64,000 nucleotides of DNA from Protoeuglena noctilucae (taxonomy: Eukaryota > Chlorophyta > Pedinophyceae > Marsupiomonadales > Marsupiomonadaceae), in NCBI GenBank assembly GCA_958009085.1, contig OY253678.1, forward strand, positions 248,001 through 312,000, read 5' to 3'. The translations under genes and the position numbers were made by a program. Positions 1-10,055 of the stretch are shown here, one piece after another; the stretch's first letter is position 1; every line of letters begins with the position of its first letter. Under the pieces are notes generated by a model. That model did not search any database. It was given only the letters and a program-made list of their open reading frames with translations, and had not been told where the DNA came from.

Positions 1-121
1 GCGGCGTGTCACTTCCCCATCTGGCTGCCCATGATTCCAAACTGAGTCATGCCGGACCGCGTCTTCTGCAAGCGCCGGGAGGGGTCGCGACGTGTGAGCT
101 CGTGGCGCGTGGCGTGCATTT

Positions 122-3100
122 TTAGCCCAGCCTTTCTAAGCCGCCACCCACCTCGGCAGGGAAAGTCTGCAGGCCAGCGACGTTGTTGAGGTTCGAAGTC
201 ATGCGATTCAGCTTCTCCCGGGGCATCAGGGGCTTGGAGGTTGCTCGCTGTGGGAGGGCGTTGACCTTGTGCCAGGGCTGCACCCCAGGCGCGCCACCCG
301 GGGGTTCCGACGGTGAAGGCAGCGACCCGACCTGAGATAACAGGTCACCATTGCTGGAGTTGAGGAAGTGCCACGAGCCAGGCAGCGCCCATGGTGCCGC
401 AGGCAGCACGCCACCCATCACGTACCTGCAGCGCCTTGCTCGGTCCAGGGATTCCGCCGCTGTTTTGCCTGGTGGATCCAATCTTTTGCAGGGCGGGAGG
501 AGGGCGGGGTCTGCAGGTGACAAGACGGGTCTGCCGTCGGCTGTGGACCCCGTCAAGCCTCCTGCCCGCATCCACAGCTTGACGCCTCACCTCCCCGCCG
601 CGCCCCTCCCCGGAGCCCCAGGCAGGGAGCTCGGAGTGGCGGCCCCTCCCGCCACCCCTCCCGAGCCCGCGCGCTCCACCGGCCCCGCCGTGGCCCGCGC
701 GTTGCTGGGGCCCACCGAGAGGAGGTTGCCTCCCGAGGCAGGCACCTCCAGGGAGCGCCCGCTGGGGCCGCTCGATGCGAGGAGGGCGTCCGAGGACAGC
801 CCCGCGCCCACGGAGCTCCTCAGGGAGTGCCCCCGGGAGAGCGCGGCCGACGGGGTGGCCGAGCTGCGCCCGGGCACGGCGGGGGAAGAAGCCACGGGCT
901 CCGACGCGCGCGCCGGCCCGACGCCCAGGCCCAGCTGCATCTGCGTCGCGCCCTTCCGCAGCATCCCCTGGCCCCTGCTGGCCGCCCCGAAGCCCATGCC
1001 CGTGCCGCCCCCCGCCCCCGCGGCCGGGCGCCCCGGCAGCCCCTGCAGGGACATGCTGAGGGGGTTGGCCGCCGCGGGCTTGGCCGCCGCCCCGCCGAGG
1101 GAGCTCGTCGAAAGGGCCGCGGAGCTGCTGCGCATGGGCCGGGCGCTCTTGTCCTGCGCGGCGCGCAGCAGCGGGTTGACTGGGGCCGCGTCCGGCGACT
1201 GCATCTGCGTCGGGCTCGGGCTCGGCTGGGCGCTGTCCCCCGCGCTCTCCTGGGACTCGCCCCCCTCTGCGTCGCCCGGGAACCCGTCCTCGTCCGGCAG
1301 CGCGATGCCCAGCTCGCTGTTCTTCATCTTCTGCTTGAAGACGTTCCGCGCAATGTGCTTCATCTGCGCCGCCATCTGGCGCTCCCGCAGCTTGGAGTCG
1401 GCCGCCACCCTCTCCTCGGCCTTCTTGCCCCGCTCCTCGCGGCGCCGGGCCGCCTCCTCCCGCCTGCGCGCGCAGGGACCGACGGCTAGTCCGCTCCACG
1501 CCCCCCGAGTGCCGGCGCCACACAGGGCCCCCGCCCAGCGCCCCGCCCCTCACTTTCGCTCCTGGTCCTTGAGGGACGCGAGGTACTTGCGGTGCTTCTC
1601 GGCCTTCTCCTCCTCCAACTGCAGCCGCTTGCGGATGGCCAGCCACATGCGCACGTTCTTCTGGATCACGACCGCCGCGTTCTCCTTCACACTGCGGGAG
1701 GGCAAGCCGAGGAACTCGATGCCGCGCGGCTTCCTGGGCGGGCGGCATGGAGCCCTCCCCCAGTCTCTCCCCATCCGCACCGCATGCTCTCGAGCTGCCG
1801 CCGCGCGTAGACCCTCGCGGCCTCGCTCCGCTGCTTCTGGAGCTTGTTGAACTCGGCGGCGCGCTTGTCCCGCTGGTCGACCTGCTTGGTGTGCTGGATG
1901 ACCGTGAGGTGGTGGTGAATGTCGTCGTTCACCACGTTCTCGGCCACCTGCATGTAGAGCTCCATGGCCCTCCTCTGCTCGTCGGACGGGCCCTTGCGCT
2001 TCGCCCCCACCACCACCGTCTTCTTCCCGAAGCTCCCCCCCCTTCTTCATCTGGCCCAGCTTCTGCCGCATGGACGGCGTGCGCACGATGCCCATGCCGT
2101 CGCGCTTCCCCTTCCGCTCGTCCAGGTAGCCCTCCTTCTCCGCGTTCGCCATATCCTCCTCCAGCTGCAGGCACGCGCGCGGGGGCGGCGTCGGGGCCGG
2201 CGGGGCAGCGGGAGCGACGACCGCAGGCATGCGGCACACCACGCCCGGCCCAGCGGGGGAGAGCCCGCCCACCTTCTTCGCAGCGACCAGGAGCTGTTTG
2301 GCGGAGAAAGCGGCCTTCAGGCGGGCCAGGGCCTTGGACGCCCCCCGCACCGTCCGCACGTTGCGCTTGGAGCGCTTGGTGTGCTCGGCCTCCGGGTCGT
2401 CGTCTGCGCGGGCTTGGAGGGACGCCATCTCTCGCGACCGGCAGCGGCTCCTGCCGCGGGTCAGTCTCCAGGGACCCCCCCGCGCCTCACCCGCCACGCC
2501 GCCCTCCACAATGAGGTCCCGGACATTCTGGGTGACCTTGGCGCTCAGCGCGCGGAGCAAGGAGGGCTTGGATGCGGTGCGATGCCGTAGGATTGCTCTC
2601 CCGTTTGTCGAAAGAGGTTTCCTTCGCTCCCTGCGCATCGACGGAGAGATCGCTCAGAACCACAGCCAGCCAGCGCGAGGCACCCTCCGTGGCCCCACAC
2701 GTCCAACACGCGCGGTTTCTCGCCTGTGCTCGTCGTACGCCGCCTCCAGCTCATCCAACCCATCCACATCCTGCGCCCAGGCCTGCGGGGCGCGAACCAC
2801 GGGTCGCATGGCTTGCAAAGGCGAAGGGGCAACCGTGCATTGGTCCTCTGACGCCCCGTGACCTTCTCACCTGGTCCTTCTCCCCGAGCTTCTCCTTCTT
2901 CAACCCCTTGATGAGGATGGCGTCTCCGTCACGCTCCTCCGCGGCCCCGTTCGCCGCATCGCTCGCCGCAGACCGGCCGGGACCTTCGCTGGGAGCCTGC
3001 GGGGGCGCGCCGCGTCTCTGTTGCCACGATGCCTGCAACGCCCGTCCCAGCAGATGCGCAGCACCAGCTGTCGTTCGCAGCCCCGCACCTCGCTGGCGAG

Positions 3101-3630
3101 CGAGCGCTGGCTACTCGACTTCTTCGCCAGGGACCGCCGCGACGACTTGTTGGCGACGAGTTGCTTTCGGGACGGAGCCCGGGACGTTGGTAAGGAACGC
3201 CCTCCGTTCGCGCGCGGGGTCGAGTCCGGCGGCCCGCTCTCGGCCGGCTTCCCAGATGTCGGCGCCGCTCCTGACATGCCGCTCAGTGCCTGCACCGAGA
3301 GAAGATCGGCGTTCCTACATCACCTTGCGAATGTTCGGGGGCTCTAACGAGCGACCGCGACGGCGAAAGCAGCCAACCGGGGCAGGGGCCATGGCGGGCA
3401 TGCAGGCCGGGTTTGACGCGGCCACGCCCGCTTTGAGGGCGCATGCAGTGGACGACAGGACAAAGCATGTGATGGACGAGCGGAGACGGGAAGGTCGGCC
3501 CGGGCGGGCCTGCATACGCGAGCACGCCACCAGCGCCCCACCTGGCCTGCATCGGGCGGGCCGGCAGCTGCGTCGATAAGAAGCGCGCAAGCTCCCCGGT
3601 GGTGATAGACTATGCGCACGCAGTGACTTC
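122..3630 (-). CDS. IQ-motif coiled-coil protein, multi-exon, function unknown
   Basis: Several minus-strand open stretches read as exons of one gene. From the 5' side they carry a lysine/serine-rich part (about 3290-3060), an acidic-basic part (3030-2880), a stretch near 2640-2480 ending in VRDLIVEG, a lysine-rich exon (2440-2030), a helical exon (2010-1800, motif VIQHTKQVDQ), an IQ-type calmodulin-binding motif near 1690-1640 (VIQKNVRMWLAIRKR), a charged helix, and a low-complexity Ser/Ala/Gly-rich part (1408-590). A donor GAG|GTGAGG follows at about 590, and the last exon ends at the stop at 122. The IQ motif implies binding of calmodulin or a myosin-light-chain-like protein; that is family knowledge, not shown here. 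The start and several splice sites are not fixed. Large antisense open frames over the same DNA are shadows caused by high GC. I do not recognise the orthologue. Confidence 0.55.
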
Positions 3631-4130
3631 AAGGGAGGAGGACGAAGAGATGCGGGGAAAGGCGGGTTCGTGTTTCACGCCTCTTCAGCCTCACGGGACG
3701 CAGCAACATGCATTAAATGTGTAACGTTCCACCACCGACGCGAGTGTTGCCCGAGTGGGGCCCCGGTCGTGCTGAACGACCACTTGCGGGTTACCCTTCC
3801 GCAAGTGGCCCCCGGGAGGGGCCTTTTCCGCTTTGCAGCGCTAGCCCATGGGGCGCTGACGAATACGGCTGAGTCCCTCGATCTCCCGCTTGCCCGCTGG
3901 CAAACCTCCTGATGATTGGATTGCATCCCCAAGCACGCCCGGCCTCTGCCGCGTCCAGCAGGCCTCCGCTGACGGCAGTCTACGTGCCAAGTGCTAGGCG
4001 CAGGATGGCGAGTCCCTGCTGCTGATGCTGCTCAGAGACACGACCTCACCTGTACCCGACTGATGACGTGACCCCGGCTTGCCCCCATCCAGGCATGCTG
4101 CGCCGGCGCAGTCGCAGCGGACACTGACAG
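3631..4130. other. Intergenic region with no recognised gene
   Basis: This stretch separates the 5' end of the minus-strand IQ-motif gene from the plus-strand arsenite methyltransferase, so it should hold both promoters and perhaps an undetected first exon of the methyltransferase. The only clear structure is the perfect inverted repeat at 3780-3808. Confidence 0.5.
3780..3808. repeat. Perfect 10-bp inverted repeat (hairpin)
   Basis: The arm CCACTTGCGG at 3780-3789 is followed by a 9-nt loop and the exact reverse complement at 3799-3808. It lies between two divergently transcribed genes. It could be a palindromic factor-binding site or an RNA hairpin. No role is shown. Confidence 0.6.
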
Positions 4131-5631
4131 GAATGGCGCGAGCAGCTTGGACGGCGTCTCGCTGGCGGACGTCCGGCAGTATTACGGCAAGGTGATGCGA
4201 CGTTTGCAGGGACCCTGCCCTCTTTTTTGGTGTCCGCGCAGAGCGATCCGGCACCCTGCCCCGCCCGCAGGTGCTTCAATCCACCCGGGACCTAAAGACG
4301 AGCGTGTGCACCGCGTCCGGAAAGGTGCCTAGCAGCAGCGCCATCCCCGTGCAAGCGTGGTGCTGGCCAGGCATTCGATTCATTCCCCCTCCCCGCCCTC
4401 CGTCCTTCGCCCTGCTCCCTCCCCTTCTCCGCCTGACCCCTCTCCGCCTCGCCCCTGCAGCCGCACCCCTTGGTCCAGGAGGTGATCCGCCGCGTCCCGG
4501 AGCCCGTCCGCGCCAAGTTCTACGGCTGTGGGGCGCCCCTGCCGCTGGGGATCGAGGGTCTGAGGGTCCTGGACCTCGGCTCCGGCTCAGGGCGGGACTG
4601 CTACGTGTGCGCGGCCCTCGTGGGCGAGCGCGGCTCGGTCACGGGCATCGACATGACGGAGGAGCAGCTGGCCACGGCGCGGGAGCACGTGGACGAGTGG
4701 ACGCGGGCCCTGGGCTACCGCGAGCCCAACATGCGGTTCATCCGGGGGGAGATTGAGTACCTGGACCGCGCGGGCATCGCCGACGCCAGCGTCGACCTGG
4801 TCATCAGCAACTGCGTGATCAACCTCTCGCCGGACAAGCCCAGGGTCCTCCGAGAGGCGTACCGCGTGCTCGCGGACGGCGGCGAGCTGTACTTCAGCGA
4901 CGTGTACTGCGACCGGCGCCTGCCTGACGCCGTGCGCAAGGACAAGGTCCTCTGGGGGGATTGCATCGCGGGGGCCATGTACGCGGAGGATTTCCGGTGC
5001 GTTTCCGGGTCTCTCTGCATCGGTCAGCGAGTGCGTGTGCGTCGAATGCCGTGGGACCCCGGGGCCGCGGCATCAGTGCCCCTCGCTCGTCCGCCCCGCC
5101 CCCAGGAGGGAAGCTCAGCGCGTCGGGTTCACGGACCCTCGCGTACTGAGCTCGGCCCCCATCGACGTGTCGGATCCGGCGATCAAGGCCGTGGTGGGTG
5201 AGGCCAAGTTCTTCTCCATCACGTACCGGCTCTTCAAGGTGACCTGTCGCCCGCATGCATGGCGAGCTGCTCTAGCGACGGCAGCGAGAGGGCATCCTAC
5301 GACCTCCCCCCCGCCGTCGCAGCTCCCGCACGGGATGCTGGAGGACCGCTGCGAGGACTACGGCCAGTTCGTCATCTACAAGGGCACCGTCAAGGGCCAC
5401 GAAAGCGCCTACGAGCTCGACGACCACCACTACATCGTGAAGGGGAAGCCCTTCCTGGTGTGCGGCAACACCGCGGCCATGCTGGGGTACAAGGGCGTGT
5501 CGTGGCTGGCGCCGCACTTCGAGGTGCATGGGACCCAGGACGTGCACTACGGCCTGTTCCCGTGCGGCGACGCCCCCAACACGACGCCCGCGCAGCAGGG
5601 CGCCAACTGCAGCGGCGGCGCGTGCTGCTGA
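4131..5631 (+). CDS. AS3MT: Arsenite S-adenosylmethionine methyltransferase (AS3MT/ArsM type)
   Basis: The enzyme methylates trivalent arsenic with S-adenosylmethionine in the cytosol, for detoxification. Five exons join in frame: about 4131-4191, 4271-4324, 4461-4996, 5106-5238 and 5323-5631. Seen in order: VRQYYGK, the family N-terminal motif; the SAM-binding motif I, VLDLGSGSGRDCYV; GIDMTEEQL; the acceptor motif SNCVINLSPDKPRVL; LYFSDVY; VLWGDCIAGAMY; and a Cys-rich end (CSGGACC). Conserved cysteines are present in SVC, SNC and WGDC, the type of residues that bind As(III) in the family. The first visible exon opens behind a CAG acceptor near 4130 and lacks an in-frame ATG, so a short upstream exon is missing from this call. 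The stop lies 18 bp from the stop of the convergent neighbour. Confidence 0.93.
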
Positions 5632-5649
5632 CCGCCTTGAAGTGTGTGC

Positions 5650-7014
5650 TTACGAGGCGGCCCGCTGCCAGCTCTGCAGGCCAAAGACCGAGGGGGCGTA
5701 GACCACGTCAGCCCCCTCCACGCATAGGCCCAAGGCGCGCACCCCTGCCACGCTGCGAATCTCGTCGTACAACGTCTTGTACTCGCACATCTCGCCGTCC
5801 AGCGACAAGCCAGGGTCGTAGAACTTCACATCCAAGATGTACTCCCCGTCCTGCACGCGCAATGCCGGTGTTGCGGTCGCAGCGGCGCTGTGGGAAGCAG
5901 TGCCGCCGTCCCTCGAAGCGCGGACCTCGCCTCAGTGACGTAGGGATTCGAGGTGGCCCTGGGGTCCGAGGTCGCGGCGCCCTCTGCTGCCCTCCGCCAG
6001 ACCTCGGCCTCGCCCAGCAACATGGTGTCAATCTCCTGCGGGGGCGCACTGGCTGCAGGGGCATGAATGCCCGCTGGCCCCCTCGCTGCTGCCCTGCTAC
6101 CTCCGGAAAGCTGCTCCCTCGCCTCGGCAGCCTCCTCCCACTTGTCGCCCCCCTCGATCACCACGGGAAGCACGCCCCCCAGGTTCTCCTTCAGCTTGCT
6201 TGCGTCGTCCACCAGCACGATCGTCTGCCTCGCCTTCTCCATCCCGTACAGCGCGTCGCGGATCTGCAGCTTACGACACGAGGCAGAGTGACGTGCTGGG
6301 GTTGTGCGTTGCTTCGGTGCCGCTGTCGCCCTTGCACTTGCCGAGCTGCGGCTTGCACCTGTGGGTTAGGCCCGCGCCCAAAGATGAACGACAGATCGGC
6401 CGGGTCCACCTCGTCCACCTCCTGCAGAGCGACGTCCCATTGGTCTGCGGAGACTCGCGGGCGCCCGTCACACGCCGGAGACCAGGACTGGCGGCCCCCG
6501 GTCAGCACTGCCGGCGGTCACCATGAGACCCGGGCATGTCGAGTCGAAGGCCATGGAAGGCGGCCTCGCTAGCGGTGACGACGTTGTTCGCCACAAACGT
6601 GCAATCCTTCAACGACCCTGCAGCCACCCGAGGTGCAGCCACTTCCAGGTGTTAACTCCACATAGCATGACCGTCAAGGGCTCGGGACTTCAGTTCACCT
6701 TCCGAGACTTTCTCAGCCAGGTACTTCACGATCAGGCCGATTAACCGGCCGCTCCCCAGCGAGATGGTCGTGCCGTCCACGACGTGCTCGTCCACCACGT
6801 ATCTCGCCATCAAGTGCCCGTCGTTGGAGTCACTGGAGGCGCATACTCGCGCCGTCCGGCGGGCTGCAAGTGCGCATCCGTGAGCGACAGCGTAGCCGGA
6901 GAACGATGGCATCGGACGCCTCGCCATCATCGCAACCCTTGCCACCGTCATCATCCGGCCGGGCCTCGGCGTCCCAGCGGGGGGCGCCAGGCCCACGATG
7001 CCGGCAGCGGCCAT
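5650..7014 (-). CDS. Ribose-5-phosphate isomerase A-like protein, plastid-targeted type, active site degenerate
   Basis: The protein resembles the divergent RpiA homologue of plants (the RPI4 group) over its whole length. The ATG at 7014 opens an Arg/Ala/Met-rich leader of about 50 residues that looks like a transit peptide. The nucleotide-like loop appears as ISLGSGRLIG, followed by LKxxxVANNVVTASEAAFHG, VDEVDPADLSFIFGRG, TIVLVDDASKLKENLGG, the diagnostic block MLLGEAEVWRRA and the C-terminal fold DGEYILDVKFYDPG. Aligned by eye to RpiA, the catalytic aspartate of FDGADE is Gln, the lysine of IKGRG is Phe, and the glutamate of the REK motif is Asp. A true isomerase interconverts ribose-5-P and ribulose-5-P; this copy may have lost that activity. 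Exon joins between about 6510 and 6250 were read by eye. Convergent with the arsenite methyltransferase. Confidence 0.8.
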
Positions 7015-7563
7015 GGCTGGCAATCACTGTCGACTCCAGAGAACTCGCCGCCCATCCACGCGACGTCAGCAATCATGATGGACGACCCCAAACCGCTCGC
7101 TGGCATGTTCCGCTGGCACGGCCTGGCCCGGCCGCGCTCACCTCGGGGGCGCGCGTGCCCCACCGCCCTCTCTCTCCTCCCCGGACTCCCCTGCCTCTTG
7201 CCGGGAGCGGGACGTCGACTGTCCAGCCTCCGCCCACTCCCAGGCCCATCCACAACCGGGCCCGCCCCCCTGCCCGCGACCCGCGCGCGCGTTTGCTTCG
7301 CCCGATGATGTCTTCGTGCCCCTGCGCGGCGGCCCACGCCGCGCTCGCGTGGATGTCGCGGCGGACGGTGGCCCGGGTGGCGGGGGACGCCGCGGCGGCC
7401 ATCAGCCGGCGCTCCTCCTCCGCGACGGCCTCCTCTTCTGCGCCGGACGCGTCGCGGGGGGACCGGGTCGTGAGGCACGCCGCGACTCGCGGGTGAGCGT
7501 CTGCCAGCGGCCGCCCGCGCCCGGGGGTGCCTCCCGCCCGGCCCAGCGAGCGATACGCGCCCG
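7015..7563. other. Divergent intergenic region between RPI-like and sigma factor genes
   Basis: About 550 bp lie between two outward-pointing genes, both predicted to make plastid proteins. It is very GC-rich, with open frames on both strands that show no family resemblance. It must hold both promoters, but I see no clear TATA box or repeat. Confidence 0.4.
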
Positions 7564-9956
7564 ATGAATCGATGCCCGTCGCCGCGGTCCATCTATCTGC
7601 CCTCCGCCGGCGAACCGCTGCCCGGTTGCCTGTCTTTCGGGTCGGGGCTCACCCGTCGCCGGCGCCCGTCTGCGGGGCCCGTTGCCGCTTTATACCGGCG
7701 CTTTGGATGTCATTGTTCGCCGTGGCTGGGGCGCGCGGCCGTCTCGGGAGCCGGGGCCGAGCTCTCCCCTCGCAGGCGGGGCAAGCACCACGTCGAGGCC
7801 CTCGTGCTGAAGGAGCGCGTCCTGCACGACACGGATGCCTTCCTGGCCGAGTTCGTCGACGCGAAGGACATCGGGGCCGACGTGGCGACGGCAGAGGAGC
7901 TCGTGGAGCTGGACGCGAGCATGCGGGACATGGAGGAGCATCTGGGGGAGTGGGAGGAGTACATGTCGTTCGTTCAAGTGAGCCGCGCCGCAGGGCCGTC
8001 CCGCTCCGCCGCTGAGTAGGCCACGGGGCCTGCGCCACGACGCCGGTCGCCCGATTCCCTCTGTCGCGAGCTGCCGGTGTCGGTTTTAGCGCCGTGTGAG
8101 GTTCCGTGCCCGGTGGGGCTCTCGAGAGGCCTCGGCCGGGCGACGCCCGCCCTCAAGCTCGTCATCCGTTTGCCGCTCCCCTGCGGCCGGCCCGCTGGGG
8201 CCCGCGCACCTCAATACGGGCGTTTTTGATCTGCCGAGCGCGATGTTCCGTCCTCGCGGACTCCCCGCGTCTCGTCGGCGCGAGGCGGCGACGTTCCCCT
8301 GCCCCTGGCCCGCAGGACATGGCGCCGAGCAAGGAGGCGCGGGAGCTTTTGGAGCGCCAGTACCGGTCGCCTTCGGCACGAGTCGAGCCTCCGGCGCTCG
8401 CGGATGTCCCGCGGGAGCACCGGGTGGCGGCGACGTCGCTGGCGGCCGGGCTGCGTCCGCTGCGGCTGGAGGCCCCCCCCGCGCCGGCGGGCCCCGCCGC
8501 GGCGGTGGCGGCGCGGCCGGCTGGCGCGAGGCCGCGGACCAGGACTCAGCGGTCGCGGGGGTGGGGCGCCGAGCAGCGCGTGCCCGAGGACCTGCAGAAG
8601 ATGCGAAGCGCGGTGGCGCGGGGCCTGCGCAAGGCGCCGCAGGAGCGGGGGGGCGGGGGAGGCGATGAAGGTGTTCCTGAAGCAGATCGGGCGGCACACG
8701 CTCCTGAGCGCGGAGGACGAGTGCCGGCTGTCCAAGCACGTCCAGGACCTGATGGCGCACGAGCAGGCGCGGGCGGCGCTGGCCGTCGAGCTGGGCCGCG
8801 AGCCGACCGAGGCGCAGTGGGCGGAGCGCGTGGGCTTGAAGGTGGAGGAGCTGCGGGAGGCGCGGCACCTCGGGACCGAGTCGAAGCAGCGGATGATCGA
8901 GTGCAACCTGCGCTTGGTGGTGTCGATTGCCAAGCGCTACGTGGGGCGGGGCATGGAGCTGCAGGACCTGGTGTCCGAGGGCATCCTGGGCCTCGTGCGC
9001 GCGGTGGAGAAGTTCGACTACACGCGCGGCTTCAAGTTCTCCACCTACGCGCACTGGTGGATCCGCCAGGGGGTGACGCGCTCCATCTCGGAGCAGTCGC
9101 GCGTGGTGCGCCTGCCCGTGCACCTGTACGAGATCATGTCCAAGGTGCGCAAGACGGAGCGGGAGCTGGCCATCTCGCTGGGGAGGGACCCCACGCACGA
9201 GGAGCTCGCCGAGGCCACGGGGATGCCCGAGTCCAGGATCACCATGCTGTTCAAGGTGCGGGGAGCGCGCGCCCTCTCTTGCCGCGTGCGCACGGCCGGC
9301 CGCGCCCCTGCCCCCCCCCCCGACATTACCCGAGCCACGCGGCCCGCAGGCGTACCGCACGCCCACGTCGATGGACGCGCCCATCAAGAACGACGAGGGC
9401 GCGTCGCTGATGGAGCTGGTGGAGGACGAGTCGCAGGCGTCGCCCGAGGAGTCGGCCGTGGCCACGCAGCTCCAGTCGCACCTGGACGAGCTGCTCAACA
9501 CGCTCAACGAGCGCGAGAGGGGCATCCTGCGGCTGCGGTACGGCCTGGACGACGGCCACGAACGCACCCTCGAGGAGATCGGCAAGCACTTTAACGTGAG
9601 GCCGCGCGCGTGTGGATGTGCGGGAGCGGGGCCAGCAAGGTCCAGCGCGTGCACGGCGGGTCATTGGACTGCGTGCCTTGGCACGTCTAGAGACCTTGCG
9701 AGAGCGGCCTCGGGGCCGTTTGAGGTGTGGGCGGGCGTCCACCAGCCCCCCGCGCCATAGAAGCCCCGGACACACTTGCGTCGCGCAGGTCACGCGGGAG
9801 CGCATCCGCCAGATCGAGGCCAAGGCCATCCGGCGGCTCAAGAGCCGCGACCGGAGCGCGGTGCTGCTCGAGTACACGTCGTGCGGGGACATGAGCGTGG
9901 AGCAGGCGCTGGCCCCCGCGACGCGGCGGCCCGGGCTGGGTCGGCCGGGCCGATGA
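7564..9956 (+). CDS. SIG: Plastid RNA polymerase sigma factor (sigma-70 family)
   Basis: This is a nuclear-encoded specificity factor for the bacterial-type plastid RNA polymerase. The ATG at 7564 gives an Arg/Ser-rich transit-type leader, then an acidic helical stretch up to EEYMSFVQ. An intron (7977 to about 8317) joins to [12 protein letters not shown]. The core starts at [14 protein letters not shown] (about 8665). Region 2 shows [35 protein letters not shown] and [17 protein letters not shown]; region 3 follows. Region 4.2 reads [10 protein letters not shown] then [18 protein letters not shown], across an intron at 9596-9788; another intron is 9256-9349. After region 4 there is an unusual tail of about 35 residues. 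The upstream frame (through [15 protein letters not shown]) and the core frame do not connect: they differ by one base near the G-runs at 8646-8663, so either a small unseen intron or an indel lies there. Confidence 0.92.
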
Positions 9957-10055
9957 GGCGCGCGGCGACGACGTAGCACGCTCCAACCAGGCGGCGCCCA
10001 ATGCGCCGCCAGCGCGCCCCCACCGCGGACTCTAATCAGCGCAGCAGCGCGCCCC

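Noticed and set aside
345-1748. 467-residue minus-strand open frame and equally long plus-strand frames over 0.3-2.6 kb
   Set aside because: They are Arg/Gly/Ala-rich by-products of GC-rich codons in the IQ-motif gene. The frame with the IQ motif, balanced composition and splice signals is preferred.
8086-9654. 522-residue minus-strand open frame opposite the sigma factor
   Set aside because: It is the antisense shadow of the conserved sigma-70 core; it shows no domain, and its composition mirrors the sense codons.
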